Source: a virus
Reading direction: 5' to 3' (one strand)
Length of the DNA stretch: 29,132 nucleotides
Virus record (IMG/VR): IMGVR_UViG_3300020400_000025
Location: 1-29,132 of that record
Positions 5,352 through 11,772 of the stretch are shown piece after piece. The notes below the pieces were generated by a model. It had not been told where the DNA came from and ran no database searches. It worked only from the letters and a program-made list of their open reading frames with translations. The position numbers and the translations under genes are program-made. The first letter of the stretch is position 1. The number at the start of each line of letters is the position of its first letter.

Positions 5352-6284
5352 ATGGAAGATATCAAAAAAATGTACCCATTGCCTTTTGGTTTTGCCGATA
5401 ACACTCGTGACGAAACTGATAGGCTCCGCAAGCAATACTCTGTACCCAGTGAGGTTATGCAAGAGTTATCTAGCAGGGGTGTTCGAGGTGTTCGCTGGTC
5501 AAGTGACAAGGTTGTAGACGATTACGTCCACAAGCTGGAAGCGGAGTACGGCGACAACTTTTCGGACAGTGTACTTGGTTATATCGCTGGACTGATGCGT
5601 CAGATTTCTAACGCACGGGAACGGCACAATGACCAAAAGACACATGGTCGATTTGAGCCAACCCCGCGCCCCACATTGGACGACTATATTGCGGACAACT
5701 CGCGTCAGTTTGCGGGTGTCTGGAACCGTAGCTTCAAAAGAACAATCCTTTCTTTTGCCGACAGAGATACTTACGCTGGTATTGCGGTAAGTTTTGGGGC
5801 TAAAGATTTCGCCAGCAACGCCCAAGGCTTCAATAATTCGGAGCGTCTTAGGGGTTGTGGACACAGCAAAAAATGCTCAATGGAAGTCGATGGCTTCTAC
5901 CAGACTGTCGTATATTTTGACGACAAGGGTGAGCAAAACGGGAACCGCCTAGACCATTTCAAGCTAGGACTGGACTGGTGGCACCGCTACCAGAACAGGA
6001 TTGGGAGCGTGAATGTCGGCGGCAAGTATTACCTTGTCACGAACTGCCGCAAAGTAGACCACCCCTATGTCGATGAAGCAGACCGCCAGTGCTATGAAGC
6101 GCATGTGGTCGGGGTCATCAAGGGAACCTTGGATTACAAGGTCGGCTACCTTGTCGCACACACTGGTCACAGCAAGGTGACCACGGCTTTCGGTGAAGGT
6201 GACGGTGGTGCGAAGACCGCCAGTCAGCTACTCGACAGACGACTAAAGAAGAGCGTGGTCGATACACTTATCGACAGTCTCTAA
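5352..6284 (+). CDS. Hypothetical phage protein, 310 aa
   Basis: Not recognised. The ATG at 5352 follows AGGAGAAAATGAT. The N-terminal third is charged and helical (about 1-95). A Pro-rich linker (PTPRPTLDD) near 103-111 leads into a C-terminal region with alternating aromatic and beta-like segments. Cys169, His171 and Cys175 (CGHSKKC) with a later NCRKVDH and a Cys near the C-terminal third could bind a metal, but this is only a suggestion. Flanked by GCAA-loop hairpins on both sides, it is a one-gene cassette directly after the MoxR/VWA pair. It might therefore be linked to them, as substrate or adaptor, but nothing proves this. Confidence 0.85.
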   Translation: MEDIKKMYPLPFGFADNTRDETDRLRKQYSVPSEVMQELSSRGVRGVRWSSDKVVDDYVHKLEAEYGDNFSDSVLGYIAGLMRQISNARERHNDQKTHGRFEPTPRPTLDDYIADNSRQFAGVWNRSFKRTILSFADRDTYAGIAVSFGAKDFASNAQGFNNSERLRGCGHSKKCSMEVDGFYQTVVYFDDKGEQNGNRLDHFKLGLDWWHRYQNRIGSVNVGGKYYLVTNCRKVDHPYVDEADRQCYEAHVVGVIKGTLDYKVGYLVAHTGHSKVTTAFGEGDGGAKTASQLLDRRLKKSVVDTLIDSL

Positions 6285-6287
6285 TCT

Positions 6288-6315
6288 GCGGGGGGCGCAA
6301 GCCCCCTGCCTTTTT
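6288..6315 (+). terminator. Strong hairpin terminator with GCAA tetraloop + TTTTT
   Basis: A 9-bp stem (6288-6296 with 6301-6309, one G-T pair) with a GCAA loop and five T. It is the strongest terminator of the cassette series apart from the one at 7571. Confidence 0.75.
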
Positions 6316-6328
6316 GTTTCATATAACT
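6315..6328. promoter_or_regulatory. Dyad-like TGTTTCATATAACT before the 176-aa gene
   Basis: It matches the copies at 2624 and 4099 except for the first base, which belongs to the preceding T-run. TTTTTATCAGGAG follows. Confidence 0.55.
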
Positions 6329-6346
6329 TTTTATCAGGAGAAGATG

Positions 6347-6877
6347 ATGAACGTACAACAGAAAGACTACAAATTGCGGGGTGGCAAGCTAAAAATCACC
6401 TCAATCCAGCCAGCCAACGAAGCCGTGATGCAACAGCGCATTGCAGATGCCAAGCGGCTTCAACCGCATTTAGACGACAGCTTTATCCGCGCTAGTTTAG
6501 AGCGTGAGGAAAGGGCAGAGGTTTGGATAAACAGCCATTATCAAATCAACGTGTATCGCGGTCACGATGCGGACGAGTTAGTGCATGTCACAAAATTGCA
6601 GGGCAGATGCACATGGCTGTCGATTAAGCGGCGTGACAAAAAACCCGTTAACTCATGGCAGGATTTCCAGACTATCAAAAATGTTCTGGTTGGTGAGGGC
6701 TGTGACGCGATACAGATTTATCCAGCCGAAGAGCGCTTGATGAATACTGCGAACCAATACCACCTGATTTGCTTGCCAGAAGACACCTCGTTACCATTTG
6801 GTTGGAAACGCAGGTTTGTTAAAACGGAAAGCGGCACTACGGCTGGCGGTGCGCGACAGGACTACAGCGGCTCTTAA
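6347..6877 (+). CDS. Phage protein with a DUF7694-like C-terminal domain, 176 aa
   Basis: The C-terminal part (about 85-155) has the sequence style of a small domain common in phage and prophage genomes, which I believe is DUF7694. It runs WLSIKRRDKKPVNSWQDFQ, then IKNVLVGEGCDAIQIYPAEERL, then NTANQYHLICL, ending near LPFGWKRRFV. Its biochemical role is not known to me. The N-terminal 80 residues are charged and helical. Two adjacent ATG codons (6344 and 6347) follow AGGAG; the second has the better spacing and gives the stated start. The 3' end is unusual because the stop codon lies in the loop of the terminator hairpin (6867-6886). Domain family is likely, number less certain. Confidence 0.8.
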   Translation: MNVQQKDYKLRGGKLKITSIQPANEAVMQQRIADAKRLQPHLDDSFIRASLEREERAEVWINSHYQINVYRGHDADELVHVTKLQGRCTWLSIKRRDKKPVNSWQDFQTIKNVLVGEGCDAIQIYPAEERLMNTANQYHLICLPEDTSLPFGWKRRFVKTESGTTAGGARQDYSGS

Positions 6878-6891
6878 CGGAGCCGCCTTTT
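6867..6891 (+). terminator. Terminator hairpin enclosing the stop codon of the 176-aa gene
   Basis: GCGGCTC (6867-6873) pairs perfectly with GAGCCGC (6880-6886), then CTTTT. The stem starts inside the coding region and the TAA stop (6875-6877) lies in the loop. Confidence 0.7.
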
Positions 6892-6904
6892 GTTTCATAT
6901 AACT
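6891..6904. promoter_or_regulatory. Dyad-like TGTTTCATATAACT before the 55-aa gene
   Basis: Identical to the copy at 6315, with the same downstream sequence through the ribosome binding site (TTTTTATCAGGAGAA). The exact repetition of more than 25 bp in front of two unrelated genes suggests recent copying or strong selection. Confidence 0.6.
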
Positions 6905-6922
6905 TTTTATCAGGAGAAAATT

Positions 6923-7090
6923 ATGACAACACTTGAAAAAATTACCACAAGTATAATGTTTTTTTTGGTGGGCTGGATGTTTTGCAGAGCCGCCGTTGAC
7001 CATTGGTTACCCTATTCGTTGGGCTTGTTTTTTTTAATAAGCGGACTGATAATTATATTCAGAGTATTGGATAGGTGGCTAAATGGTTAG
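6923..7090 (+). CDS. Small membrane protein, 55 aa, two predicted helices
   Basis: The ATG at 6923 follows AGGAGAAAATT. Two hydrophobic segments are clear, at about residues 8-24 (SIMFFLVGWMF) and 31-48 (YSLGLFFLISGLIIIF). A short loop with His and Pro joins them, and a basic or aromatic tail (RVLDRWLNG) ends the protein. It has the same size and topology as the product at 2818 but no obvious sequence similarity. Its stop overlaps the start of the next gene (7083), so it opens a three-gene cassette (6923-7482). A holin or an early host-membrane protein are both possible. Confidence 0.7.
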   Translation: MTTLEKITTSIMFFLVGWMFCRAAVDHWLPYSLGLFFLISGLIIIFRVLDRWLNG

Positions 7091-7295
7091 AGCATTTGAC
7101 GAACTAGCGGACGCATACCGCACCGAATGTCGCGAGGCTGGCATCCAGCCCGTGGCAGTATCAAAGTGCGATGTCGATGTCTTCACTGGAGATTATTTTT
7201 TAGAAGACGCAAACGGCGATGTCGTTTGTTGTTTAACCCCGCAACTGCGGGTTATTTCTATTTATCATAACGTCAGGAAACAACATGACCTCTAA
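7083..7295 (+). CDS. Hypothetical protein, 70 aa
   Basis: Not recognised. The ATG at 7083 overlaps the upstream stop and follows AGGTGG. An N-terminal helix (residues 3-20) precedes a likely small beta region with two adjacent cysteines (VVCCLTPQLRVISIY, about 47-61). The end overlaps the next start at 7285, as expected for a coupled operon. Confidence 0.65.
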   Translation: MVRAFDELADAYRTECREAGIQPVAVSKCDVDVFTGDYFLEDANGDVVCCLTPQLRVISIYHNVRKQHDL

Positions 7296-7482
7296 GGTAA
7301 TAAAGAAAAGCCGCGACTATAATGTCGTGCAGATTACAAGCAAAGACCGCACACGGTTTTTGATTGACGCGGAAACACCGCACGGTCTAAGTGATGCGTG
7401 TAATTTTGTATCGCGCAACCACCCGAAGGCGGAGCAAGTATATCAGACTAGCCAATCAGCGGAGTACCTACTTCAAGAATAA
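7285..7482 (+). CDS. Hypothetical protein, 65 aa
   Basis: Not recognised. The ATG at 7285 overlaps the previous stop and is preceded by AGGAAACAAC. The product is basic at the N-terminus (VIKKSRDYNVVQITSKDR) and mixed after that, with no membrane helix or cysteine cluster. It is the last gene of the plus-strand early block. A long structured 3' region with the main terminator follows. Confidence 0.65.
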   Translation: MTSKVIKKSRDYNVVQITSKDRTRFLIDAETPHGLSDACNFVSRNHPKAEQVYQTSQSAEYLLQE

Positions 7483-7495
7483 GCTGGCTATCCTG

Positions 7496-7559
7496 ACAGC
7501 GTATCGGGACGCTGTGAGATGTGTGGTGTGCCAGCATTTTGTTTCATGCACCACTCATC
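7496..7559 (+). other. Two consecutive hairpins in the 3' region of the early block
   Basis: ACAGCGT (7496-7502) pairs perfectly with ACGCTGT (7509-7515) over a 6-nt loop. Then an 11-bp stem with a single T-T mismatch joins 7518-7528 to 7549-7559 over a 20-nt loop. The intrinsic terminator begins 12 bases later. The whole 7483-7605 stretch has no gene and could be a stable 3' RNA or a small RNA. Confidence 0.5.
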
Positions 7560-7570
7560 ACCCGAACCAA

Positions 7571-7605
7571 ACCCCCTGCCATTGATTTGGCGGGGGGTTT
7601 TTTTT
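7571..7605 (+). terminator. Strong intrinsic terminator ending the early block
   Basis: An 11-bp stem (7571-7581 with 7588-7598, one G-T pair, extendable by two A-T pairs) with a 6-nt loop and eight T (7598-7605). It lies between convergent genes. On the minus strand the same hairpin is followed only by TTTGGTT, so it is stronger on the plus strand. Confidence 0.88.
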
Positions 7606-7618
7606 GTTACATGCAACT
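7605..7618. promoter_or_regulatory. Dyad-like TGTTACATGCAACT at the end of the helicase gene
   Basis: It reads AGTTGCATGTAACA on the minus strand and lies two bases beyond the stop codon of the minus-strand primase/helicase. This end-of-gene position matches the copy at 275-288. Confidence 0.55.
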
Positions 7619-7620
7619 TT

Positions 7621-9405
7621 TTAAAACGGATAGTTGGTGTTGTAGCTTCGGTCGCTGGCCTTCGACAGAAATGGGTCATAGGTTTTTTCTGAATAGGTTG
7701 ACGTTGCCTTGTCATAACGTAAGTCAGTCCGACCTTGTTTGCCCACCCACGAAAAGCGGCACTTCCAGACTATCACCTCAGATATATCTGTGTCGGGGTC
7801 ATTACGGTGAACAGTCAGCCCAACGTCAGCCTTTGCATAGAACGCCGCCGACCCAGAAATATCATGGCCTGTTGGAACTGGTATTGTTCCATCAGCCAGT
7901 CGCTTCATCTTTGCGGGATGTGCCACGAACCAGATGTGTACGTCATGGGCTTGAGCAAACACTCGCAACTTGGTCAGCATCTCACTGACCCAGTCAGTCT
8001 CAGACATGGTGCGGTCACGTTCAATGTAATTATACGGGTCAATCACTGCGCCTCGAATGCCGTAGCGTAGCACCGCCGCTTTGATGCGTGAGATGATGTG
8101 GTCTATTGTGCATAACGAACCGTCCGCCTGATAAACAAAACAGAAATTGTTAGATATAAATTTTTTGGCATCATCCAATTCATCGTGCGTCATGCGCGGT
8201 GTCACCCCGTCAAAGAAAGGCTTGCGGAGATACTTGCTTGCCAACTTCGATATGTGAAGGCTTGGTTCGTTCTCGAATGAGCAGATAGCAAACTTCCAGT
8301 CCCTGCTCTCGGCAAGGTTAACCATCAACTGGTCGATGAACTCTGACTTACCTGATGAGGGTATGCCAGTGACAACCGTTAGCTGTCCCTCGCGAATGGT
8401 GTACAACTCGTCTACATTTTTGTAGCCAGTTGTTTCTCCCTGCCCCAACCCGTGAGCATATATCTCATCAACGTGCTGGAAAAAATGGTCGGGGTCATAC
8501 AGACCAGATATTGGGAGCGGCTTTGCGCCATCAACCAGTCCGACAACCCCGTCAATACCGTGTTCACACAGGACATCATTTGCATCCTTACAGTCCTCTG
8601 GATAAGAAACCACAAACACTTTGTCTTTTCCCAGCCGCCTCGACAACTCTTCGGCAGTCGCTTCCCCCGCAGGGTCGGCATCACAGGCAATAACGATTCT
8701 GTCGAGCTTCTCAATTACCTCCTTGTTGTCCCACAGATACTGAAACTTTTTATCATCAGTTGGGTCAACCTTGCCATCAACTACCTTGTTCACTGCCCCG
8801 TTGGGAATGGACACGCTTGGGATGCCAGCTTCAGCAAACGCAAGGCAATCCATTTCGCCCTCGCAAATAACCATCGTGTCGCCCTCGAACTCTCGCATAC
8901 CAAAAAAGTTTTTCGGGCTACCGACACATGCAAAGTTTTTGTTTTCGATACTGCGTATCTTGTACGCCGTGGCAAACTTATCGGAAAAGTTAGGGAAAGC
9001 GAGACAATCCTGTACGGCCCCGGCACCCGGTAAAAAATGTCGTATGGCCTGAACTCCAAACTTTTCTGCTGTTTCTTTGCTAATCTTCCGCAATCCAAGC
9101 CACTCGACTGCCGCATCATCCAAAGGCTTCAACATCAACTCAGGTGATTTGGATTTCTCTGGCTCGAATGGCGCTGGCTTAACACGCTTCTCGACAGTGA
9201 AGCCGCCATCGACACCGCAGTGCCAACATTTATATCGCACATCGTTATCCAATATCTCGACAGACATTGAACGGTCTTTATTTTTTTTGCGTTGATTACT
9301 ACAATGCGGACAGACAATCCTGTGCTGTCCCACTCGCAAGCCTTTTACCGCTCGCATTACTGGCTCTTGTTCAGAACCCATTTCCATTTCAAAATTATCA
9401 GTCAT
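7621..9405 (-). CDS. Bifunctional DNA primase/helicase (T7 gp4/Twinkle type)
   Basis: The product has 594 residues and three modules. A zinc-binding domain carries CPHC (32-35) and CWHC (60-63). A TOPRIM primase core has the catalytic Glu in ICEGEMD (Glu182) and the acidic pair in CDADPAG (Asp242 and Asp244). A RecA-like DnaB-family helicase has Walker A GIPSSGKS (347-354), Walker B in AVIDP (Asp456) and an HIWFVAHPAKM segment (490-500). It should prime and unwind DNA at the phage fork. I chose the ATG at 9405 because GGGAG precedes it at 8 bp and a TTGACC/TAGAGT promoter lies just upstream. The frame runs open to a TTG at 9462, but that would lie inside the promoter. Confidence 0.95.
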   Translation of the reverse strand: MTDNFEMEMGSEQEPVMRAVKGLRVGQHRIVCPHCSNQRKKNKDRSMSVEILDNDVRYKCWHCGVDGGFTVEKRVKPAPFEPEKSKSPELMLKPLDDAAVEWLGLRKISKETAEKFGVQAIRHFLPGAGAVQDCLAFPNFSDKFATAYKIRSIENKNFACVGSPKNFFGMREFEGDTMVICEGEMDCLAFAEAGIPSVSIPNGAVNKVVDGKVDPTDDKKFQYLWDNKEVIEKLDRIVIACDADPAGEATAEELSRRLGKDKVFVVSYPEDCKDANDVLCEHGIDGVVGLVDGAKPLPISGLYDPDHFFQHVDEIYAHGLGQGETTGYKNVDELYTIREGQLTVVTGIPSSGKSEFIDQLMVNLAESRDWKFAICSFENEPSLHISKLASKYLRKPFFDGVTPRMTHDELDDAKKFISNNFCFVYQADGSLCTIDHIISRIKAAVLRYGIRGAVIDPYNYIERDRTMSETDWVSEMLTKLRVFAQAHDVHIWFVAHPAKMKRLADGTIPVPTGHDISGSAAFYAKADVGLTVHRNDPDTDISEVIVWKCRFSWVGKQGRTDLRYDKATSTYSEKTYDPFLSKASDRSYNTNYPF

Positions 9406-9433
9406 GTTAAACGCTCCCATGCTCAACATGACC

Positions 9434-9462
9434 ACTCTATTTTGATTTGGCGGACGGGTCAA
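9434..9462 (-). promoter_or_regulatory. Sigma70-like promoter for the primase/helicase, TTGACC-17-TAGAGT
   Basis: On the minus strand TTGACC (9462-9457) and TAGAGT (9439-9434) are exactly 17 bp apart. Start near 9427 would give a leader of about 22 nt before the ATG at 9405. The dyad at 9472-9485 lies 9 bp upstream. Confidence 0.5.
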
Positions 9463-9471
9463 AAAAAGAAA

Positions 9472-9485
9472 AGTTATATGTAATT
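9472..9485. promoter_or_regulatory. Dyad-like AGTTATATGTAATT upstream of the helicase promoter
   Basis: One base differs from the AGTT-N6-AACT form. It lies just upstream of the helicase -35 and at the edge of the AT-rich repeat block. Confidence 0.5.
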
Positions 9486-9570
9486 TATTCTAATAATTAT
9501 ATTTATTAATAATTAGTTTTATTAGTAATTAGTTTTATTCTAATAATTATTTATTGTACTAATAAGATAA
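9484..9570. repeat. AT-rich repeat block, candidate replication origin
   Basis: This is the most AT-rich segment of the window, with only a few G or C in about 75 bp. TTTATTCTAATAATTAT occurs exactly at 9484-9500 and 9534-9550. Between these copies, AATTAGTTTTATT is repeated in tandem at 9511-9523 and 9527-9539 (16-bp period). It lies directly upstream of the primase/helicase and beside the resolvase genes, a typical place for a DNA-unwinding element. No initiator gene is recognised, so the origin role is inference. Confidence 0.6.
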
Positions 9571-9837
9571 CTACTCTGCGGCAGTCAACTGATTTTTATA
9601 TTCTTCTAATTTTTTACGAACACTTGTCGGCTCGACCAGTGCCAAGGCGCAGACCTCATCGAAGTCTTTGCTGTCCATCCAATTAAGAACTTCGTTTCTC
9701 CTTCTTTCGTCTGGTTTATGCAGGTCGTAAATACTCTGGGCAATCACCGCCCTCCACAGACGACACTCGGATAACTGCTCTGGGGCTTTCTCTATCCAGC
9801 CCCCACCATAAATGCTTTTCTTTGACTTGCCTGTCAT
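9571..9837 (-). CDS. Small phage protein, 88 aa, overlapping the resolvase gene
   Basis: The product resembles a short protein I have seen beside replication genes of many phages. A Trp-containing helix (CRLWRAVIAQSIYDL, about 25-39) is followed by a W-x3-DF-x2-VC-x-LA pattern (about 53-67) and a charged helix. No function is known to me. The ATG at 9837 gives a 122-bp overlap with the resolvase gene in another frame. The similarity begins inside the overlap and no later ATG would keep it, so the overlap looks real. It ends at the AT-rich block. Confidence 0.78.
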   Translation of the reverse strand: MTGKSKKSIYGGGWIEKAPEQLSECRLWRAVIAQSIYDLHKPDERRRNEVLNWMDSKDFDEVCALALVEPTSVRKKLEEYKNQLTAAE

Positions 9838-10111
9838 TGCTGTAAACCTTCCCCTGCATAGCGTCCAAGATAACGCTTTCGTCTAGGTCTGGTCGGCGGC
9901 TCGCATAATAGATAATCATATCTACACGAACATCCCCCTCAAATTTTTTATCTAAGTCAGGACACTGCTCCCCGAATGATTTTAGATACTTAATAGCTTT
10001 AGCTGATTTTATAAACGCTGGTCTACCTTTTATTGAAACAAGCCTACGAGAATTAGATTTGCTCGCAGGCTCGCCATAGATGGTGAAAGTTATATGGAAC
10101 TTTTTATCCAT
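9716..10111 (-). CDS. RusA-family Holliday junction resolvase (variant)
   Basis: The 131-residue product matches phage RusA-like endonucleases, which resolve branched DNA during replication and packaging. Visible marks are the YGEPASKSNSRR start (12-23), a DVRVDMIIYYA strand (60-70), the acidic cluster PDLDESVILDAMQG (74-87) and NDRQV (92-96). It deviates from E. coli RusA: the segment between PDLD and DAM is two residues shorter and lacks the conserved lysine near the active site. I chose the ATG at 10111 (AGGT ahead of it) over a GTG at 10129. A dyad-family sequence lies in codons 4-8 and encodes FHIT. The 3' end overlaps the next minus-strand gene by 122 bp. Confidence 0.88.
   Translation of the reverse strand: MDKKFHITFTIYGEPASKSNSRRLVSIKGRPAFIKSAKAIKYLKSFGEQCPDLDKKFEGDVRVDMIIYYASRRPDLDESVILDAMQGKVYSNDRQVKEKHLWWGLDRESPRAVIRVSSVEGGDCPEYLRPA
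10088..10101. promoter_or_regulatory. Dyad AGTTATATGGAACT inside the resolvase 5' end
   Basis: A family member within the first codons of the minus-strand resolvase gene and, in the plus direction, 21 bp before the TTGACA at 10123. It could serve the divergent plus-strand promoter. Confidence 0.6.
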
Positions 10112-10122
10112 GATTACACCTA

Positions 10123-10152
10123 TTGACACTTAAATATACATGATTATATATT
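10123..10152 (+). promoter_or_regulatory. Sigma70-like promoter of the recombination operon, TTGACA-18-TATATT
   Basis: A consensus -35 (10123-10128) and TATATT (10147-10152, five of six matches) are 18 bp apart. TATATA at 10145-10150 with 16 bp is an alternative -10. Start near 10158 leaves a short leader before the ATG at 10175. Confidence 0.65.
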
Positions 10153-10174
10153 GCAGTATTACAAGGAGCAAGAC

Positions 10175-10474
10175 ATGAAACGATGGAAAAACAATGTGGC
10201 AACGTGGTGCATGCAGGCAGAAACGAGCAGTGTTCGCCATGCGATGATTACCCTAGCTGAAAGCGAGGCATCAGAAGGCAACACATCACTGGGCGAAGAC
10301 ATCTGGCAAACAATACTGGAAGACGCAAAAGAAAACCAAGAATGGGCTTTGGTTAGCCACATGCTGACACACGGAAACAAAATTCTAGAAATACCACCCG
10401 ATAAAATAGAGGGGCAGAGGTATTTTGAGAAAGAGATGAGCAAGCACAAGGCGGCAGTCAGGGGTAGCAAATGA
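10175..10474 (+). CDS. Hypothetical protein, 99 aa, first gene of the recombination operon
   Basis: Not recognised. The ATG at 10175 follows AAGGAGCAAGAC, a strong ribosome binding site directly downstream of the promoter. The product is helical and charged, with Trp at residues 4, 11 and 44 and a basic tail. It shows no nuclease or metal motif. As leader gene of a nuclease/annealing operon it could be a regulator or accessory factor, which is a guess from position. Its stop overlaps the next start (ATGA). Confidence 0.78.
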   Translation: MKRWKNNVATWCMQAETSSVRHAMITLAESEASEGNTSLGEDIWQTILEDAKENQEWALVSHMLTHGNKILEIPPDKIEGQRYFEKEMSKHKAAVRGSK

Positions 10475-10623
10475 CAACTGAAAAAGAAAACGAACAGGAC
10501 ACCGTACAATTTGTAAACATTGAAGGTCGCGTCCACATAATCGACTTGGAAAAAGAAGGTAGCGTTGAGGCATACCGCAAGAAGATTGGAGATGACCCAG
10601 TGATAGACGAGATGGGTGAATGA
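10471..10623 (+). CDS. Small acidic protein, 50 aa
   Basis: A short gene coupled on both sides: its ATG overlaps the previous stop (ATGA at 10471) and its own stop overlaps the ATG at 10620. The product is very acidic (about a third Asp/Glu). A beta-like core (TVQFVNIEGRVHIIDL) spans residues 11-26. Function unknown. The ribosome binding site is weak (CAGGGGTAGCAA), so translation probably depends on coupling. Confidence 0.62.
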   Translation: MTTEKENEQDTVQFVNIEGRVHIIDLEKEGSVEAYRKKIGDDPVIDEMGE

Positions 10624-11498
10624 AACTAACCAACAGACACAACCTGCCAGAGCCTTTTCTGGATTTTATCCGCAACGATAAATACTCAAGGGGCGATGCT
10701 GACATAAGCGTTACTCAGCTTATTGACAGCCCCCGTGTCCGCTTACTAAACACAGTTGGTAAGGACGAGATAGAGATGGATGCGGTAGACCGTGTCTGGT
10801 CTTTGTTCGGCACGGCAGTCCACCACATATTGGAAACCTCTAATCAGACTGACGGTGTTATTAAAGAAGAGCGATTAAGCATGGTCATCAAAGGCTGGGT
10901 TTTATCGGGCGCGGTGGATTACCAGCATCACTATGTGCAGGGCGGCGCGAAGGTTGATGTCATTGATTACAAGGTGACAAGTGCGTGGTCTGTGATACTT
11001 GGCAAGGAAGACTGGGAGCGACAGCTAAACTGTTATGCTCACCTCATAGAAAACCAATGCCCCTCGAAGGTAAACAAGCTACAGATTTGCGCGATACTCA
11101 GAGACTGGCAACGCAAGAAAGCGGAGACTGACCCGTCATATCCACAAGCCCCTGTCGCTATGGTTGATGTCCCGCTATGGGATTATGAAACGCGAGTGCA
11201 GTATCTCAATGAACGCATGACGCTACACCAAGACGCGCAACAGGCGTGGGACACTCAACAAGAACTGCCGCTGTGTAGCAGTGAGGATATGTGGGAAAAG
11301 CCCGACACCTTTGCTGTAAAAAAGGCCAAGCAAAAGAGAGCATTGCGTGTTCTTAACTCATACGAAAAAGCAAAACACTATATCTCAGACCAGCCCAACC
11401 CCTCTGGTTTGAGCATTGAAACTAGACAGGGCGCACGGACGAGGTGCGAGGGGAACTACTGCAATGTCGCTGACATTTGCAAACGCATGGGAGCGTAA
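10620..11498 (+). CDS. PD-(D/E)XK nuclease, Cas4/RecB-like
   Basis: The 292-residue product has the motifs of RecB/Cas4-type exonucleases. GTAVHHILE (64-72) supplies His and Glu. SGAVD (96-100) supplies the first catalytic Asp. VIDYK (114-118) supplies Asp116 and Lys118. A Q-x3-CYA helix (135-140) follows. Near the end three cysteines (276, 281 and 287; CEGNYCNVADIC) resemble the C-terminal part of the iron-sulfur site in Cas4/AddB-like proteins. No matching N-terminal cysteine is visible, so a cluster is uncertain. It is encoded two genes before a putative annealing protein, the usual exonuclease/annealase pairing in phage recombination. Coupled to the upstream gene by ATGA. Confidence 0.85.
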   Translation: MKLTNRHNLPEPFLDFIRNDKYSRGDADISVTQLIDSPRVRLLNTVGKDEIEMDAVDRVWSLFGTAVHHILETSNQTDGVIKEERLSMVIKGWVLSGAVDYQHHYVQGGAKVDVIDYKVTSAWSVILGKEDWERQLNCYAHLIENQCPSKVNKLQICAILRDWQRKKAETDPSYPQAPVAMVDVPLWDYETRVQYLNERMTLHQDAQQAWDTQQELPLCSSEDMWEKPDTFAVKKAKQKRALRVLNSYEKAKHYISDQPNPSGLSIETRQGARTRCEGNYCNVADICKRMGA

Positions 11499-11499
11499 A

Positions 11500-11772
11500 A
11501 TGAACGTACATCAAGACCAAAATGATAAAGCCTATTACCGTATTTATAAGAACGTCCCGATACCCAAGTTAAATTCGCATCGGTCAAAGTATTCTAAATT
11601 GTATGAGGCTATCGCGAGAATGGAACTGGGAGATATGATTAATCTCAAGACCAATTCAGAGGTGACCTTTGCCAGAAAGACCCTAGCAGAGGCGGGCTTT
11701 AGAGCGACTGTCAGAAAGCAGGAAGGCGGTCACAAGGTTTGGAAGGTAGAGGCTAAGAATAATGCCGAATAA
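11500..11772 (+). CDS. Small phage protein, 90 aa
   Basis: The product resembles small phage proteins that end in a winged, beta-rich motif of the form aGFRxTVRKxEGGxKVWKVE (about 65-84), similar in style to DUF7303. The number is from memory and may be wrong. The N-terminal half has a PIPKL segment and a stretch suggesting a DNA- or protein-binding helix (YSKLYEAIARMELGD). The ATG at 11500 follows GGGAGCGTAAA. The end overlaps the next start by 11 bp. It lies between the nuclease and the annealing protein. Confidence 0.72.
   Translation: MNVHQDQNDKAYYRIYKNVPIPKLNSHRSKYSKLYEAIARMELGDMINLKTNSEVTFARKTLAEAGFRATVRKQEGGHKVWKVEAKNNAE

Noticed and set aside
9406-9462. Longer start (TTG) for the primase/helicase
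   Set aside because: The segment overlaps a well-spaced promoter, and the ATG at 9405 has the better ribosome binding site.
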